Part shown: in pieces, positions 37,647 to 45,562 of the stretch
Layout of the letters: each line of letters opens with the position of its first letter
How positions within the stretch are numbered: position 1 is the first letter of the stretch
Program-made: the position numbers and the translations under genes
The notes under the pieces: generated by a model
What the model was told of the DNA's origin: nothing
What the model saw: only the letters and a program-made list of their open reading frames with translations
Databases searched by the model: none
NCBI RefSeq assembly: GCF_902196125.1
Contig: NZ_CABIKG010000012.1
Span: 1-62,397, forward strand
DNA: 62,397 bases
Source of the DNA: Helicobacter suis
GTDB taxonomy: Bacteria > Campylobacterota > Campylobacteria > Campylobacterales > Helicobacteraceae
Direction of reading: 5' to 3'

Positions 37647-38273
37647 ATGGCAAGGTATCGATCTGCGGTTGAAAAATTAGAACGCCGTTTTGGGGTTTCT
37701 CTGGCTTTAAAGGGCGAACGCCGTTTGAGTGGTAAAAGCGCGCTAGATAAACGATCCTATGGACCGGGTCAACATGGACAAAGGCGCGGGAAAATCTCTG
37801 ATTATGGCTTGCAACTGCGCGAAAAACAAAAAGCAAAGGCGATGTATGGGATTTCTGAAAAACAATTTAGATCGATCTTTAAAGAGGCAAGCCGCATGGA
37901 GGGCAATACTGGGGAAAATTTAATCTGTCTACTTGAGCGTAGATTAGATAATGTGATCTATCGCATGGGTTTTGCTAGTACGCGAAGTTTTGCCCGCCAA
38001 CTAGTTACACATGGGCATATTCTAGTAGATGGCAAACGCTTAGATATTCCCTCAGCCTTTATTAAGCATGGGCAAAAGATCGAATTGATTGAAAAAAGCA
38101 AGGAAAACCCCCAAATTGCGCGTTCTATAGAACTTAGCAAGCAAACAGGAATGGTGGCGTGGATTGATGTGGATCAGGATAAGAGATTTGGGATTTTTAC
38201 CCGTTATCCTCAAAGAGAGGAAGTGATAATCCCCATTGAAGAGCGCCTGATTGTAGAATTATATTCTAAGTAG
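37647..38273 (+). CDS. rpsD: 30S ribosomal protein S4
   Basis: Assembly initiator, 208 residues. The S4-like RNA-binding domain is at [19 protein letters not shown] and [10 protein letters not shown]. The N-terminus lacks the zinc cysteines seen in some bacteria. Starts 9 bases after rpsK. Confidence 0.96.
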   Translation: MARYRSAVEKLERRFGVSLALKGERRLSGKSALDKRSYGPGQHGQRRGKISDYGLQLREKQKAKAMYGISEKQFRSIFKEASRMEGNTGENLICLLERRLDNVIYRMGFASTRSFARQLVTHGHILVDGKRLDIPSAFIKHGQKIELIEKSKENPQIARSIELSKQTGMVAWIDVDQDKRFGIFTRYPQREEVIIPIEERLIVELYSK

Positions 38274-38283
38274 GGGGGAGATT

Positions 38284-39294
38284 ATGAAGGTGATTAAAAC
38301 AGCGCCCCATGTCCCTACTGATATCCGTGTGGAGAGACTGGGCGATAGGAGTATCCGCGTCTCTGTTTCTGCCTTTGAAAGTGGCTATGCTATCACTCTA
38401 GCCCATCCTTTACGCCGTTTGTTACTACAAAGTTCGGTGGGTTTTGCTCCCATTGCGATTAAAATAGAGGGTGTTGCGCATGAATTTGACTCTGTGCGGG
38501 GCATGGCCGAAGATGTAGCGCTTTTTATTGCTAATCTTAAAAATATCCGTCTAGTGGCTAAAAATTTAGAGAATGCAGAAGATCAGTTGGTGGTGCATTA
38601 TTCTTTCAATGGTCCAGCTAAGCTAAGTGGTAAGGATTTAGCAACAGAGGAAGTAGAAGTGGTGGATACAGAAACTTATCTAGCAACTATTAATGAAGAT
38701 GGGCAATTAGGGTTTTCTTTGATCATACAAAAAGGCATGGGTTATGTGCCCTCTGAGAGCATACGCGGGTTTATTTCTAGCGATTATATTCCCCTAGATG
38801 CTTGCTTTACCCCTATTAAAAAAGCGATCTATCATATTGAAAATATCCTAGTAGATGGCAACCCTAATTTTGAAAAGGTGATCTTTGAGATTGAAAGCGA
38901 TGGGCAGGTTGATCCTAAACAAGCCTTTCAAGAAGCCATTAAAACCATGCATGCCCAAATGCATATTTTTAGTACAAATCTAAGCGATTCTAAAAATGCC
39001 TACCACTTAGAGAATAACCTTGAAATTAAAGAGTTAATTAAAAAAGTTGAGGATTTGGATCTGAGTGCGCGTTGTTTTAATTGCCTAGATAAGGTGGGGA
39101 TTAAATACATTGGCGAATTAGTACTCATGGATGTTTACGAACTTAAAGGGATTAAAAATTTGGGCAAAAAGTCCTATGATGAGATCGCTGAAAAATTAGA
39201 GCAACTCAAATACCCCGTAGGTCAAGAACTCCCCGAAGGGTTTAAAACTTCTTTAAAAGCCCGTATTGATAAATTAAAAAGCGAGGAAAGTTAA
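38284..39294 (+). CDS. rpoA: RNA polymerase alpha subunit
   Basis: A 336-residue subunit that dimerises to scaffold beta and beta'. N-terminal domain with [20 protein letters not shown]; linker; C-terminal HhH domain with the [19 protein letters not shown] block that contacts UP elements and activators. Coupled to rplQ by TAATG. Confidence 0.97.
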   Translation: MKVIKTAPHVPTDIRVERLGDRSIRVSVSAFESGYAITLAHPLRRLLLQSSVGFAPIAIKIEGVAHEFDSVRGMAEDVALFIANLKNIRLVAKNLENAEDQLVVHYSFNGPAKLSGKDLATEEVEVVDTETYLATINEDGQLGFSLIIQKGMGYVPSESIRGFISSDYIPLDACFTPIKKAIYHIENILVDGNPNFEKVIFEIESDGQVDPKQAFQEAIKTMHAQMHIFSTNLSDSKNAYHLENNLEIKELIKKVEDLDLSARCFNCLDKVGIKYIGELVLMDVYELKGIKNLGKKSYDEIAEKLEQLKYPVGQELPEGFKTSLKARIDKLKSEES

Positions 39295-39644
39295 TGCGTC
39301 ATCAAAATAGATTTAGAAAACTAGGCCGAAGCTCAGCCCATAGAAAGGCTTTACTTAAAAATTTGGCGATCTCTTTAATTGAGCATGGCCAGATTGAAAC
39401 AGGGATTTATAAAGCTAAAGAGTTGCGATCTTTTATTGAAAAACTTGTGAGTACTGCTCGCAAAGGGGATTTTAACGCCCACCGCTTTGTTTTTGCCTCC
39501 CTCCAGCACAAAAAAGCCACCCACAAACTAGTCAGCGAGGTAGCGCCTAAATATAGCGATCGCAAGGGGGGCTATACCCGTATCCATAGAAGTGCTATCC
39601 GCAGAGGCGATGCTTGCACTTTGGCTAAAATTGCCTTTGTGTAA
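39294..39644 (+). CDS. rplQ: 50S ribosomal protein L17
   Basis: A 116-residue protein at the tunnel exit. [20 protein letters not shown] and [20 protein letters not shown] are typical. Last ribosomal gene of the superoperon; its stop overlaps the start of the next small gene. Confidence 0.96.
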   Translation: MRHQNRFRKLGRSSAHRKALLKNLAISLIEHGQIETGIYKAKELRSFIEKLVSTARKGDFNAHRFVFASLQHKKATHKLVSEVAPKYSDRKGGYTRIHRSAIRRGDACTLAKIAFV

Positions 39645-39808
39645 TGGAATTTTTGGGCTTTCTAGCCACTTTGGGAGTGGTAGGGATTTTATACTTCAAA
39701 CCCACCTTAGAAAAGCTCGCCTTTAGGGTTTTTATCTTTATCTGGCTAGTTGAACTTGTGATGTTTATAGCCCACACCTCTACTATTTTGCCCAATATGA
39801 ATTTATAA
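39644..39808 (+). CDS. Small membrane protein at the end of the ribosomal operon
   Basis: Codes for 54 residues starting [20 protein letters not shown], with two hydrophobic helices (about 3-17 and 27-44) split by a short charged turn. The ATG shares its A with the rplQ stop (TAATG), the same coupling used between other genes of this operon. That argues for real translation. Its 3' end overlaps ogt on the other strand by 6 bases. No family recognised; a role tied to ribosome or membrane-insertion output is a guess. Confidence 0.6.
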   Translation: MEFLGFLATLGVVGILYFKPTLEKLAFRVFIFIWLVELVMFIAHTSTILPNMNL

Positions 39809-40273
39809 TTTGTGGTTTTTCTCGTGTGCAAGTAACCACGCCTTAATATCCACCCCGCCCCCATAACCCCCTAGACTTCCGTTTTGGTACACCACGCGGT
39901 GGCAGGGGACAAAAAGAGGGCATGGGTTTTTGTAATTAGCTTGACCCACAGCACGGCAAGCCTTAGGATTTTTTAAAATCTTAGCTATTTCTTGATAACT
40001 GGTTGTTTCTGCATAAGGGATTTGTTCTAAAGCTTGCCACACTCGCTTTTGAAAAGAAGTACCTTTAAGTACTAGTGGGATATTAAAGCGCTTAAGAGAG
40101 CCTGCAAAATAACCCTTTAAAGCCTGTATAATGGCGCGCATTTGATCATCTAGTTGATCACTCTTTAAACATAGCTTTGTAAATTCTAAACTATAAAGCC
40201 CCTCTGTATTGGTACAAAGCCGTAAGTAAGGCATAGGAAAACTTGGCGGGGTTTTAAAAAAGTAGACACTCAT
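39803..40273 (-). CDS. ogt: Methylated-DNA-protein-cysteine methyltransferase
   Basis: Suicidal repair protein that removes O6-alkyl groups from guanine; 156 residues. The acceptor cysteine is in PLFVPCHRVV; the DNA-binding helix precedes it (TTSYQEIAKILKNPKACRAV). Located directly downstream of glcD with a 4-base overlap, so the two may be co-transcribed. Confidence 0.93.
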   Translation of the reverse strand: MSVYFFKTPPSFPMPYLRLCTNTEGLYSLEFTKLCLKSDQLDDQMRAIIQALKGYFAGSLKRFNIPLVLKGTSFQKRVWQALEQIPYAETTSYQEIAKILKNPKACRAVGQANYKNPCPLFVPCHRVVYQNGSLGGYGGGVDIKAWLLAHEKNHKL

Positions 40274-41649
40274 AGCCCCATCTTAAAGGGGTTTAAAATA
40301 TTATTAGGATCAAAAGCCTGTTTGATACTTCTAAAAAGCCCCATTTCCTCAGGGCTAAAGGCTAGGGGCATAAATTTAGCCTTAGAAAGCCCGATCCCAT
40401 GCTCCCCGCTTAAAGTTCCCTCTAAAGCCACCGCACACTTAAAAATCTCCTCCATCGCCCTTTGCCCTTTTTCTAGTTGCTCCTCTGGATTTTCTAGCAT
40501 GATATTAACATGTACATTGCCATCGCCAGTATGCCCAAAACAAGGAATAGGCAAGTTATAAGCCTGACTAATACGCCCCACCTCCTCTAATAAAGCGGGC
40601 AAACTTGCACGGGGCACGGTTACATCTTCGTTAAGTTTTTTACGCCCATAAACGGTGATACTTTGTGAGGCGTTGCGGCGTGCAAACCATAAATCCTCCT
40701 CTTGTGTGGCATTTTGTGCGATTTTAAAATCCGTACAACCATTGGCTTTAAAATGTTTTTCTATTTCTTTAAGTTGCCAAGCAATTTGCTCGGCCACACT
40801 GCCATCTACTTGGGTGATAAGAATCGCGCCTGCTTCTATAGGCAAGCCCTTTTTAAAACGCTCCTCCACAGCTCTAATGCTTAAATTATCTAAAAATTCC
40901 ATAGCCACAGGTACCACCCCGCTAGCCATCGTTTTATACACCGCCTCCATCGCCTCTTTTATACTAGAAAAAACCCCCATCGCCGATTGTTTGAGTTTAG
41001 GTTTGGCTAGAAGTTTAAGTGTGATCTCACTAATGACCGCCAAACACCCCTCGCTAGCTATTAAAATCCCGGCCACATTAAAACCTGCTACATCTTTAAT
41101 AGTCTTTTTGCCCGCACGAATAATTTGCCCATTAGCCAACACCGCCCGCAAGGCTAGGACATAATCTTTTGTGATCCCATATTTAGCCGCGCGCATTCCC
41201 CCCGCATTTTCACTCACATTACCCCCTAGTGTGCTTTGATCTTGACTAGCTGGATCGGGTGGATAAAAAAGCCCGTATTTTTCTACCTCGTTTTGAAAAT
41301 GCTTATTAATTACTCCGGGTTGGACTCTGGCTATCAAATTTTTTTGATCAATTTCTAAAATTCTATCCATGTGTTTTTCTACACTTAGCACTAGCCCACC
41401 GCGTACACTTAAAGACCCCCCGGTAAATCCGCTCCCCGCTCCTCTTGGCACAACAATAATTTTATGTTGGTTGCAATAGGCTAGAATCTGGCTAATATCT
41501 TGCTCATCTCTTGGAAAGATCACCCCATCGGGTAGATAATGTTCTCTAGTGGCATCGTAGGCATAAGCGCTTAAGTGGGCTTTATCGGTGAAAAAATTAT
41601 CCGCCCCCACAAGATCACTCAAATATTTGGCATGGCTTTCTTCTAACAA
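40270..41649 (-). CDS. glcD: FAD-linked oxidase, glycolate/D-lactate dehydrogenase type (GlcD)
   Basis: A 459-residue flavoprotein. The PCMH FAD-binding domain shows VVPRGAGSGFTGGSLSVRGG; the C-terminal oxidase domain has PCFGHTGDGNVHVNIML. Likely oxidises D-lactate or glycolate into the respiratory chain. No GlcE/GlcF partner lies nearby. It follows the pgbA-like gene (order as HP0509-HP0506). Confidence 0.88.
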   Translation of the reverse strand: MLEESHAKYLSDLVGADNFFTDKAHLSAYAYDATREHYLPDGVIFPRDEQDISQILAYCNQHKIIVVPRGAGSGFTGGSLSVRGGLVLSVEKHMDRILEIDQKNLIARVQPGVINKHFQNEVEKYGLFYPPDPASQDQSTLGGNVSENAGGMRAAKYGITKDYVLALRAVLANGQIIRAGKKTIKDVAGFNVAGILIASEGCLAVISEITLKLLAKPKLKQSAMGVFSSIKEAMEAVYKTMASGVVPVAMEFLDNLSIRAVEERFKKGLPIEAGAILITQVDGSVAEQIAWQLKEIEKHFKANGCTDFKIAQNATQEEDLWFARRNASQSITVYGRKKLNEDVTVPRASLPALLEEVGRISQAYNLPIPCFGHTGDGNVHVNIMLENPEEQLEKGQRAMEEIFKCAVALEGTLSGEHGIGLSKAKFMPLAFSPEEMGLFRSIKQAFDPNNILNPFKMGL

Positions 41650-41658
41650 GTAAACCTC

Positions 41659-42741
41659 CTATTCTTGCTCCTCCTTACGGATTTGCTTAGATTTCTTTTT
41701 ATCTTTTTTCCTTGATTCCCTCTTAGCTTTTCTTTTGGCTTTTGCCTCCATGCGCTCTTTAGCCAACTCTTTTTTATAGGCTTTCTTAGCCTCTTTAGAC
41801 TCTTTGGCTCTCTCTTTAGCGCTAGTGGAGTCTAAAGACCTTTCCTCTTGTTCTTGCTTCTTAGAAAGACCGGGCATAATGGATTGCTTTTCCTCTTTAA
41901 TCTCTTTTTTGTACTCTTTCTCTAAGGTCTTTTTTTCTTGGCTAGTTTTGGCATTCTTTATGTCTTTTTTAAGCTCTTCTTTATCCTCTGTTTTGACATC
42001 TTTAATTAGTCTTTTTTCTGATTGTTTGCGCAATAAAGCATCATAATAGGCAAAATAACGGGTGGCTCTGCCACCTGCAAAAAGTTTACCAAGAGTGCCC
42101 CGGTCAATGCCTTCTACGCGTGAAAAGAAAGGGGTATAAGTACGGCCTACTTTTGAGGTATCTAGTGGGCTAGATTCTAAAATAGCAAAACTCTGGCAAT
42201 CAAGAATACTTAGCCGGTTAGTGCTAACAACAAATAACAAACCCACGCTATAAATATCACAGGCTTTGCGCACAACCCTAACCGTAGGATCAAATCCATT
42301 TAAAAAAGTCATGAGCAAATCTGAGCTAATAAAGTTGATGTCTGGATAGCTATCTTTAACTTTCTCGTATGTATGCAAATCTGGAGCGATTAAAAAGGCT
42401 TGGTTATTAAATTCACGAAAGATAGCCAAATTCCCCTGTTTAGGCGTCATTCTTGGGGTGGGCAAGTGGCGCTGTTTCATAACATTAAAAGGGCCATACT
42501 TACCAAGAGCCACCCCATCTTGGATTGAAAATACCTCTACATTAGCCACGATAACGCTATAATCTGTTAGTTTGGCTAAAATATACCCACTCTCCCCTAC
42601 TTTTAAATCATAGGCCTGAAAACGCACTATCTTTCTTATTTTATCTACTGAATCAATATCAATTTTTAAGGGTTCACTCCAACTTTGTGCATGCAACACC
42701 CCCCAAAAAATCAAAACCCCCACAAAAAACCTTTTAAGCAC
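41659..42741 (-). CDS. pgbA: PgbA-like plasminogen-binding protein
   Basis: A 360-residue exported protein. I use the GTG at 42741, which follows AAGGAT and opens a proper signal peptide (LKRFFVGVLIFWGVLHAQ); the ATG at 42780 would put extra residues in front of it. Residues about 20-245 match the PgbA N-terminal family. The C-terminal third is highly charged, Lys/Glu-rich and repetitive (KESKEAKKAYKKELAKE), predicted helical. In H. pylori PgbA/PgbB bind host plasminogen through C-terminal lysines. This protein ends EEQE rather than in Lys, so that activity is not certain. Overlaps the Nudix gene by 8 bases. Confidence 0.75.
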   Translation of the reverse strand: MLKRFFVGVLIFWGVLHAQSWSEPLKIDIDSVDKIRKIVRFQAYDLKVGESGYILAKLTDYSVIVANVEVFSIQDGVALGKYGPFNVMKQRHLPTPRMTPKQGNLAIFREFNNQAFLIAPDLHTYEKVKDSYPDINFISSDLLMTFLNGFDPTVRVVRKACDIYSVGLLFVVSTNRLSILDCQSFAILESSPLDTSKVGRTYTPFFSRVEGIDRGTLGKLFAGGRATRYFAYYDALLRKQSEKRLIKDVKTEDKEELKKDIKNAKTSQEKKTLEKEYKKEIKEEKQSIMPGLSKKQEQEERSLDSTSAKERAKESKEAKKAYKKELAKERMEAKAKRKAKRESRKKDKKKSKQIRKEEQE

Positions 42742-43333
42742 GCTTATCCTTAAAATATTGCTCAAACCACAAGAGCGCATACCCTAACCCAACACTCTTA
42801 CAAATTTGTTCATTTGCCATAAATGTCTTGTACTCTTCTAGTGGCAAATAAACTAATTCAATATCCTCTGTGTCAATTCCTCCGCCCTTATGTTTGTAAT
42901 GTTCCTCTCCAATGCTGGCAAAAAACATCGTTTGTTTGCTCCCGCTAATACCAGTGGCCGCATAAAAGACCCCGATTTTTTGTAATATCTGGGGTTCAAC
43001 AGCATACCCGCACTCCTCAAATATCTCCTCGCAAGCAATTTGTTCTAAACTTTTATTAGCCTTGTCTACTAATCCTGCGCATAATTCGTAGGTATAACCA
43101 TCTACACTTTGCCCTGCGTATAAACAGGCGTTAACAAAAACAGCAGGCCTAAATTGTTTGACTAAAAGCAGGCTTTGTTTTTGGGTATGGTAGAGCAGAA
43201 TAGAAACACTATCATGGACGCGCACCATGTCCCAACTTTTAGCCACCCCATTTTCCTCGTATAAAATCCGCTTTGGCTTAAAATAGGGTGAGTGGGGGCA
43301 ATCAACAACTTGGATTTGATCGTAGGCAATCAT
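42734..43333 (-). CDS. Nudix hydrolase
   Basis: A 199-residue protein of the ADP-sugar pyrophosphatase type. The Nudix box is recognisable (GLVDKANKSLEQIACEEIFE, then ECGYAV), but two positions depart from consensus: the Glu after G-x5 is Asn and the usual Arg of REUxEE is Glu. The later EE pair that binds metal is intact. Activity could be altered. It lies between csd3 and the pgbA-like gene with overlaps on both sides or zero spacing. Confidence 0.8.
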   Translation of the reverse strand: MIAYDQIQVVDCPHSPYFKPKRILYEENGVAKSWDMVRVHDSVSILLYHTQKQSLLLVKQFRPAVFVNACLYAGQSVDGYTYELCAGLVDKANKSLEQIACEEIFEECGYAVEPQILQKIGVFYAATGISGSKQTMFFASIGEEHYKHKGGGIDTEDIELVYLPLEEYKTFMANEQICKSVGLGYALLWFEQYFKDKRA

Positions 43334-44485
43334 TTAATAATCAACTTCATCGGTTTCTTTCTGGGCATATTCAAAGGAAATTGCATCTTCTAAGAGAGTT
43401 TGATAAGGTTTAATCGCTTGGCTAAAGAGTTGCTTTTTATGGCCGCTAAGCTGGCTTTTAGCCGTGCGGATACGCCCAAGTGGATCAATAGGGCGATCGT
43501 TTTTATACACACCAAAATGTAAATGCGGTCCTGTGCTAAGACCTGTGCTACCCACTTTGCCAATCACCTGCCCCCTTCTGACATAAGCATGCAAGTGTAA
43601 CCCTCTTGCAAAGGCGCTCATATGGGCATAAACTAAACGCAAATCACTGCCATGTTTGATTTCAACCGTATTCCCATACCCGCCTTTATAGCCCTTAGAA
43701 ACCACATAGCCATCTGTAGCAGCTCTAATTAAACTCCCCCTTTTAGCCGCATAATCTACACCATAGTGGGGGCGAATTTGTTTAAGAATGGGGTGCATGC
43801 GCCCTAGCGAAAACCGTGAAGAAATACGGGAGTAGTGCACGGGAGTCTCTAACAAAAATTCTACTACTTCTTTCCCTTGCGTATCATAATACTTGCCATT
43901 GTAAGCAAAAACATAGTGGCTATTCTTATGAGTTTCTAGCATGGCTGCTTTGATACTAGGATAGCCAAAGGGTTTATTAAGGCGGTATTTACGGGTATAA
44001 ACAATGGCGAGTTGATCGCCTTTAATCACGGCGCGCTTAAGATTGATTGTTTTTTTATAAATCCCAATGAATTCTTGGGCTAATTTAATATCACCGGTAG
44101 CTTTTAAAATATCTTGATAGGGGGAGTGTTGTATACGCATAGAAAAAACTTTTTGTGCGCTATTAAGCACAATGGGGATAAAATCTAGGCGGTATTGGCC
44201 GTGATCTTCAAATAAGCGCAACTGTACAGACTCACCTACAGGTACTAATACTTGTAAAAGCTTTCCTTGATCGTCTCTAAGCGTGTAATAGGGGGTACCG
44301 GCTCTAATTTCTGTCCCTAATTCTTTATCTTGATAAGATAGGTTGTAATAGATTTTGGCATCTATATGGTTTTTATTTAAAAAGCCAAGCAAGGTCATGC
44401 CCTCTTCCCACACCAAACGCTCCCCTACCGCTGCTATCATAAAGCCCGTGCAAAACAACCACGCCAAAACTGCCCTAATCACCAC
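43334..44485 (-). CDS. csd3: M23 peptidoglycan endopeptidase/carboxypeptidase Csd3
   Basis: LytM-type zinc metallopeptidase of the periplasm, 383 residues, with signal peptide (VLAWLFCTGFMIAA). The catalytic domain shows HPILKQIRPHYGVDYA and the HLHFG zinc motif. In H. pylori Csd3 (HdpA, HP0506) shapes the helical cell with Csd1/2/6. The N-terminal part matches the two inhibitory/OapA-like domains of Csd3. GTG start at 44485 after AAGGAAG. Opposite in direction to the flagellar genes. Confidence 0.9.
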   Translation of the reverse strand: MVIRAVLAWLFCTGFMIAAVGERLVWEEGMTLLGFLNKNHIDAKIYYNLSYQDKELGTEIRAGTPYYTLRDDQGKLLQVLVPVGESVQLRLFEDHGQYRLDFIPIVLNSAQKVFSMRIQHSPYQDILKATGDIKLAQEFIGIYKKTINLKRAVIKGDQLAIVYTRKYRLNKPFGYPSIKAAMLETHKNSHYVFAYNGKYYDTQGKEVVEFLLETPVHYSRISSRFSLGRMHPILKQIRPHYGVDYAAKRGSLIRAATDGYVVSKGYKGGYGNTVEIKHGSDLRLVYAHMSAFARGLHLHAYVRRGQVIGKVGSTGLSTGPHLHFGVYKNDRPIDPLGRIRTAKSQLSGHKKQLFSQAIKPYQTLLEDAISFEYAQKETDEVDY

Positions 44486-44572
44486 AACACTTCCTTATTT
44501 TGAATTTTATTTTTAATCAAGCTAGTAAGTTGTAGTATACAATAACTTCTTTAAAGCTTATGGAGGCGTGCA

Positions 44573-44788
44573 ATGGAAAAGTCTGTAGAAAAATCTAGAT
44601 TTGAACATGTGTGGTTAACACCTACCCTTGTTTTTTCGCTCTTTTGTTGTGTTTTAGCGGTGATGGTGATTTTTGCGTTTAGAGGTTCTGACTGCGCTTT
44701 TTCTGCTTCAGAAGGGTTTAAAAAGTCATCTACAACCACTAAGGAGTTGCGCAAAGAACTAATCAAACGCATGATGTACATGCAATAG
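44573..44788 (+). CDS. Small single-pass membrane protein
   Basis: Codes for 71 residues: a charged N-terminus, one clear membrane helix (TPTLVFSLFCCVLAVMVIFA) and a Lys/Arg-rich tail. GGAGG sits 7 bases before the ATG, a strong site. It comes directly before flgM on the same strand, separated by a likely sigma-28 promoter. Not recognised; the position before flgM suggests, but does not show, a flagellar link. Confidence 0.55.
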   Translation: MEKSVEKSRFEHVWLTPTLVFSLFCCVLAVMVIFAFRGSDCAFSASEGFKKSSTTTKELRKELIKRMMYMQ

Positions 44789-44789
44789 C

Positions 44790-44816
44790 TTAATATTTTT
44801 CAAGTTTGGCCGATCT
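44790..44816 (+). promoter_or_regulatory. Candidate sigma-28 promoter of flgM
   Basis: TTAATATT (44790-44797), 11 bases, then GCCGATCT (44809-44816). The -10 fits the FliA consensus GCCGATAA at six of eight bases; the -35 is weaker than TAAAGTTT. flgM is a known FliA target in H. pylori. Confidence 0.5.
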
Positions 44817-44848
44817 GGGGTTTGAAATTTTGCTAGGAAGGAGCTTTC

Positions 44849-45058
44849 ATGGTTGAGTCTGTAGGAAATAGTCCCTCTTTCACTCCCACTCACTTAAAAA
44901 GCAATGTTGTGCAAAACTCTTCTTCTACACAAGCTTCTAAATCAGAGGCGCATGAAAATAACAAGGCAGAGCAGATCAAAAAGGCGATTGAAGAGGGGAA
45001 TTACAAAGTAGACACGGAAAAAACAGCCCATAAAGTGGCACAAAATTTGCTTGGTTAG
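44849..45058 (+). CDS. flgM: Anti-sigma-28 factor FlgM
   Basis: A 69-residue protein holding FliA inactive until hook completion. The C-terminal binding region (AEQIKKAIEEGNYKVDTEKT, then AHKVAQNLL) is conserved; the N-terminus is Ser/Asn-rich and disordered. It is short, as in H. pylori, where the shortened FlgM is thought to act through FlhA rather than export. AAGGAG precedes the ATG. Confidence 0.88.
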   Translation: MVESVGNSPSFTPTHLKSNVVQNSSSTQASKSEAHENNKAEQIKKAIEEGNYKVDTEKTAHKVAQNLLG

Positions 45059-45066
45059 GGCGATAC

Positions 45067-45114
45067 CAAGCGCTTCTTAAGAGTTTAAGGCGCTTTGGAT
45101 CAATCTAGCCAAAG
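45067..45114 (+). promoter_or_regulatory. Two mutually exclusive hairpins between flgM and the FlgN-like gene
   Basis: CCAAGCGCTT (45067-45076) can pair with AAGGCGCTTTGG (45087-45098, one bulge). The same CTTTGG can instead pair with CCAAAG (45109-45114). This is the layout of an attenuator or translation switch. No T-run follows, so a transcription terminator is not indicated. Confidence 0.35.
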
Positions 45115-45122
45115 GGTCTTAC

Positions 45123-45551
45123 ATGCTTTATCACTATCTCCAACAATCTTTAGAGGATCTCCAAACTCTTATACAACTCACCACCCAAGACTTAGAGGAC
45201 ATTCATAAGGCTAACCACGAGGCCATTTTTGCGCGCAATGCCACTAAGAAAGAACGCATCGCCTCTTTTGAAAATTGCAAAAATCTCTTTGATCAAGAGA
45301 TGTTAAAACTCATGCAAAAGCATCCGGGCAAACCCTTAGCCGAATTGCTAGATGAAAAAGGGAGCGCGCTTTTAAAACAGATGCGCCAATGTCTTAATGA
45401 ACTTAAAGAGATCAACGCGGATTATGCGCGCATTGTCTTTGCCGTTTCAGAGTTTTACTCCACTTTGATGCAACAAATTGTGCCCCATGAAAGTGTGGGT
45501 TATTACAACAAACAAACCATCGCAAGTAGCTTTTTACAAGTACAGGCTTAA
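45123..45551 (+). CDS. FlgN-like flagellar export chaperone
   Basis: A 142-residue helical, coiled-coil protein (LQQSLEDLQTLIQLTTQDLE) of the FlgN type. Its position between flgM and flgK is that of the FlgN-like protein HP1120, which binds FlgK before export. Sequence similarity in this family is weak, so the call relies partly on context. Eleven bases separate it from flgK. Confidence 0.75.
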   Translation: MLYHYLQQSLEDLQTLIQLTTQDLEDIHKANHEAIFARNATKKERIASFENCKNLFDQEMLKLMQKHPGKPLAELLDEKGSALLKQMRQCLNELKEINADYARIVFAVSEFYSTLMQQIVPHESVGYYNKQTIASSFLQVQA

Positions 45552-45562
45552 GGGAGTTTTTC

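Noticed and set aside
44789-44849. Sigma-54 promoter for flgM/flgK (GG...GC pairs near 44817-44833)
   Set aside because: The GG-to-GC spacing is 13 rather than 12 bases; the sigma-28 reading fits better.
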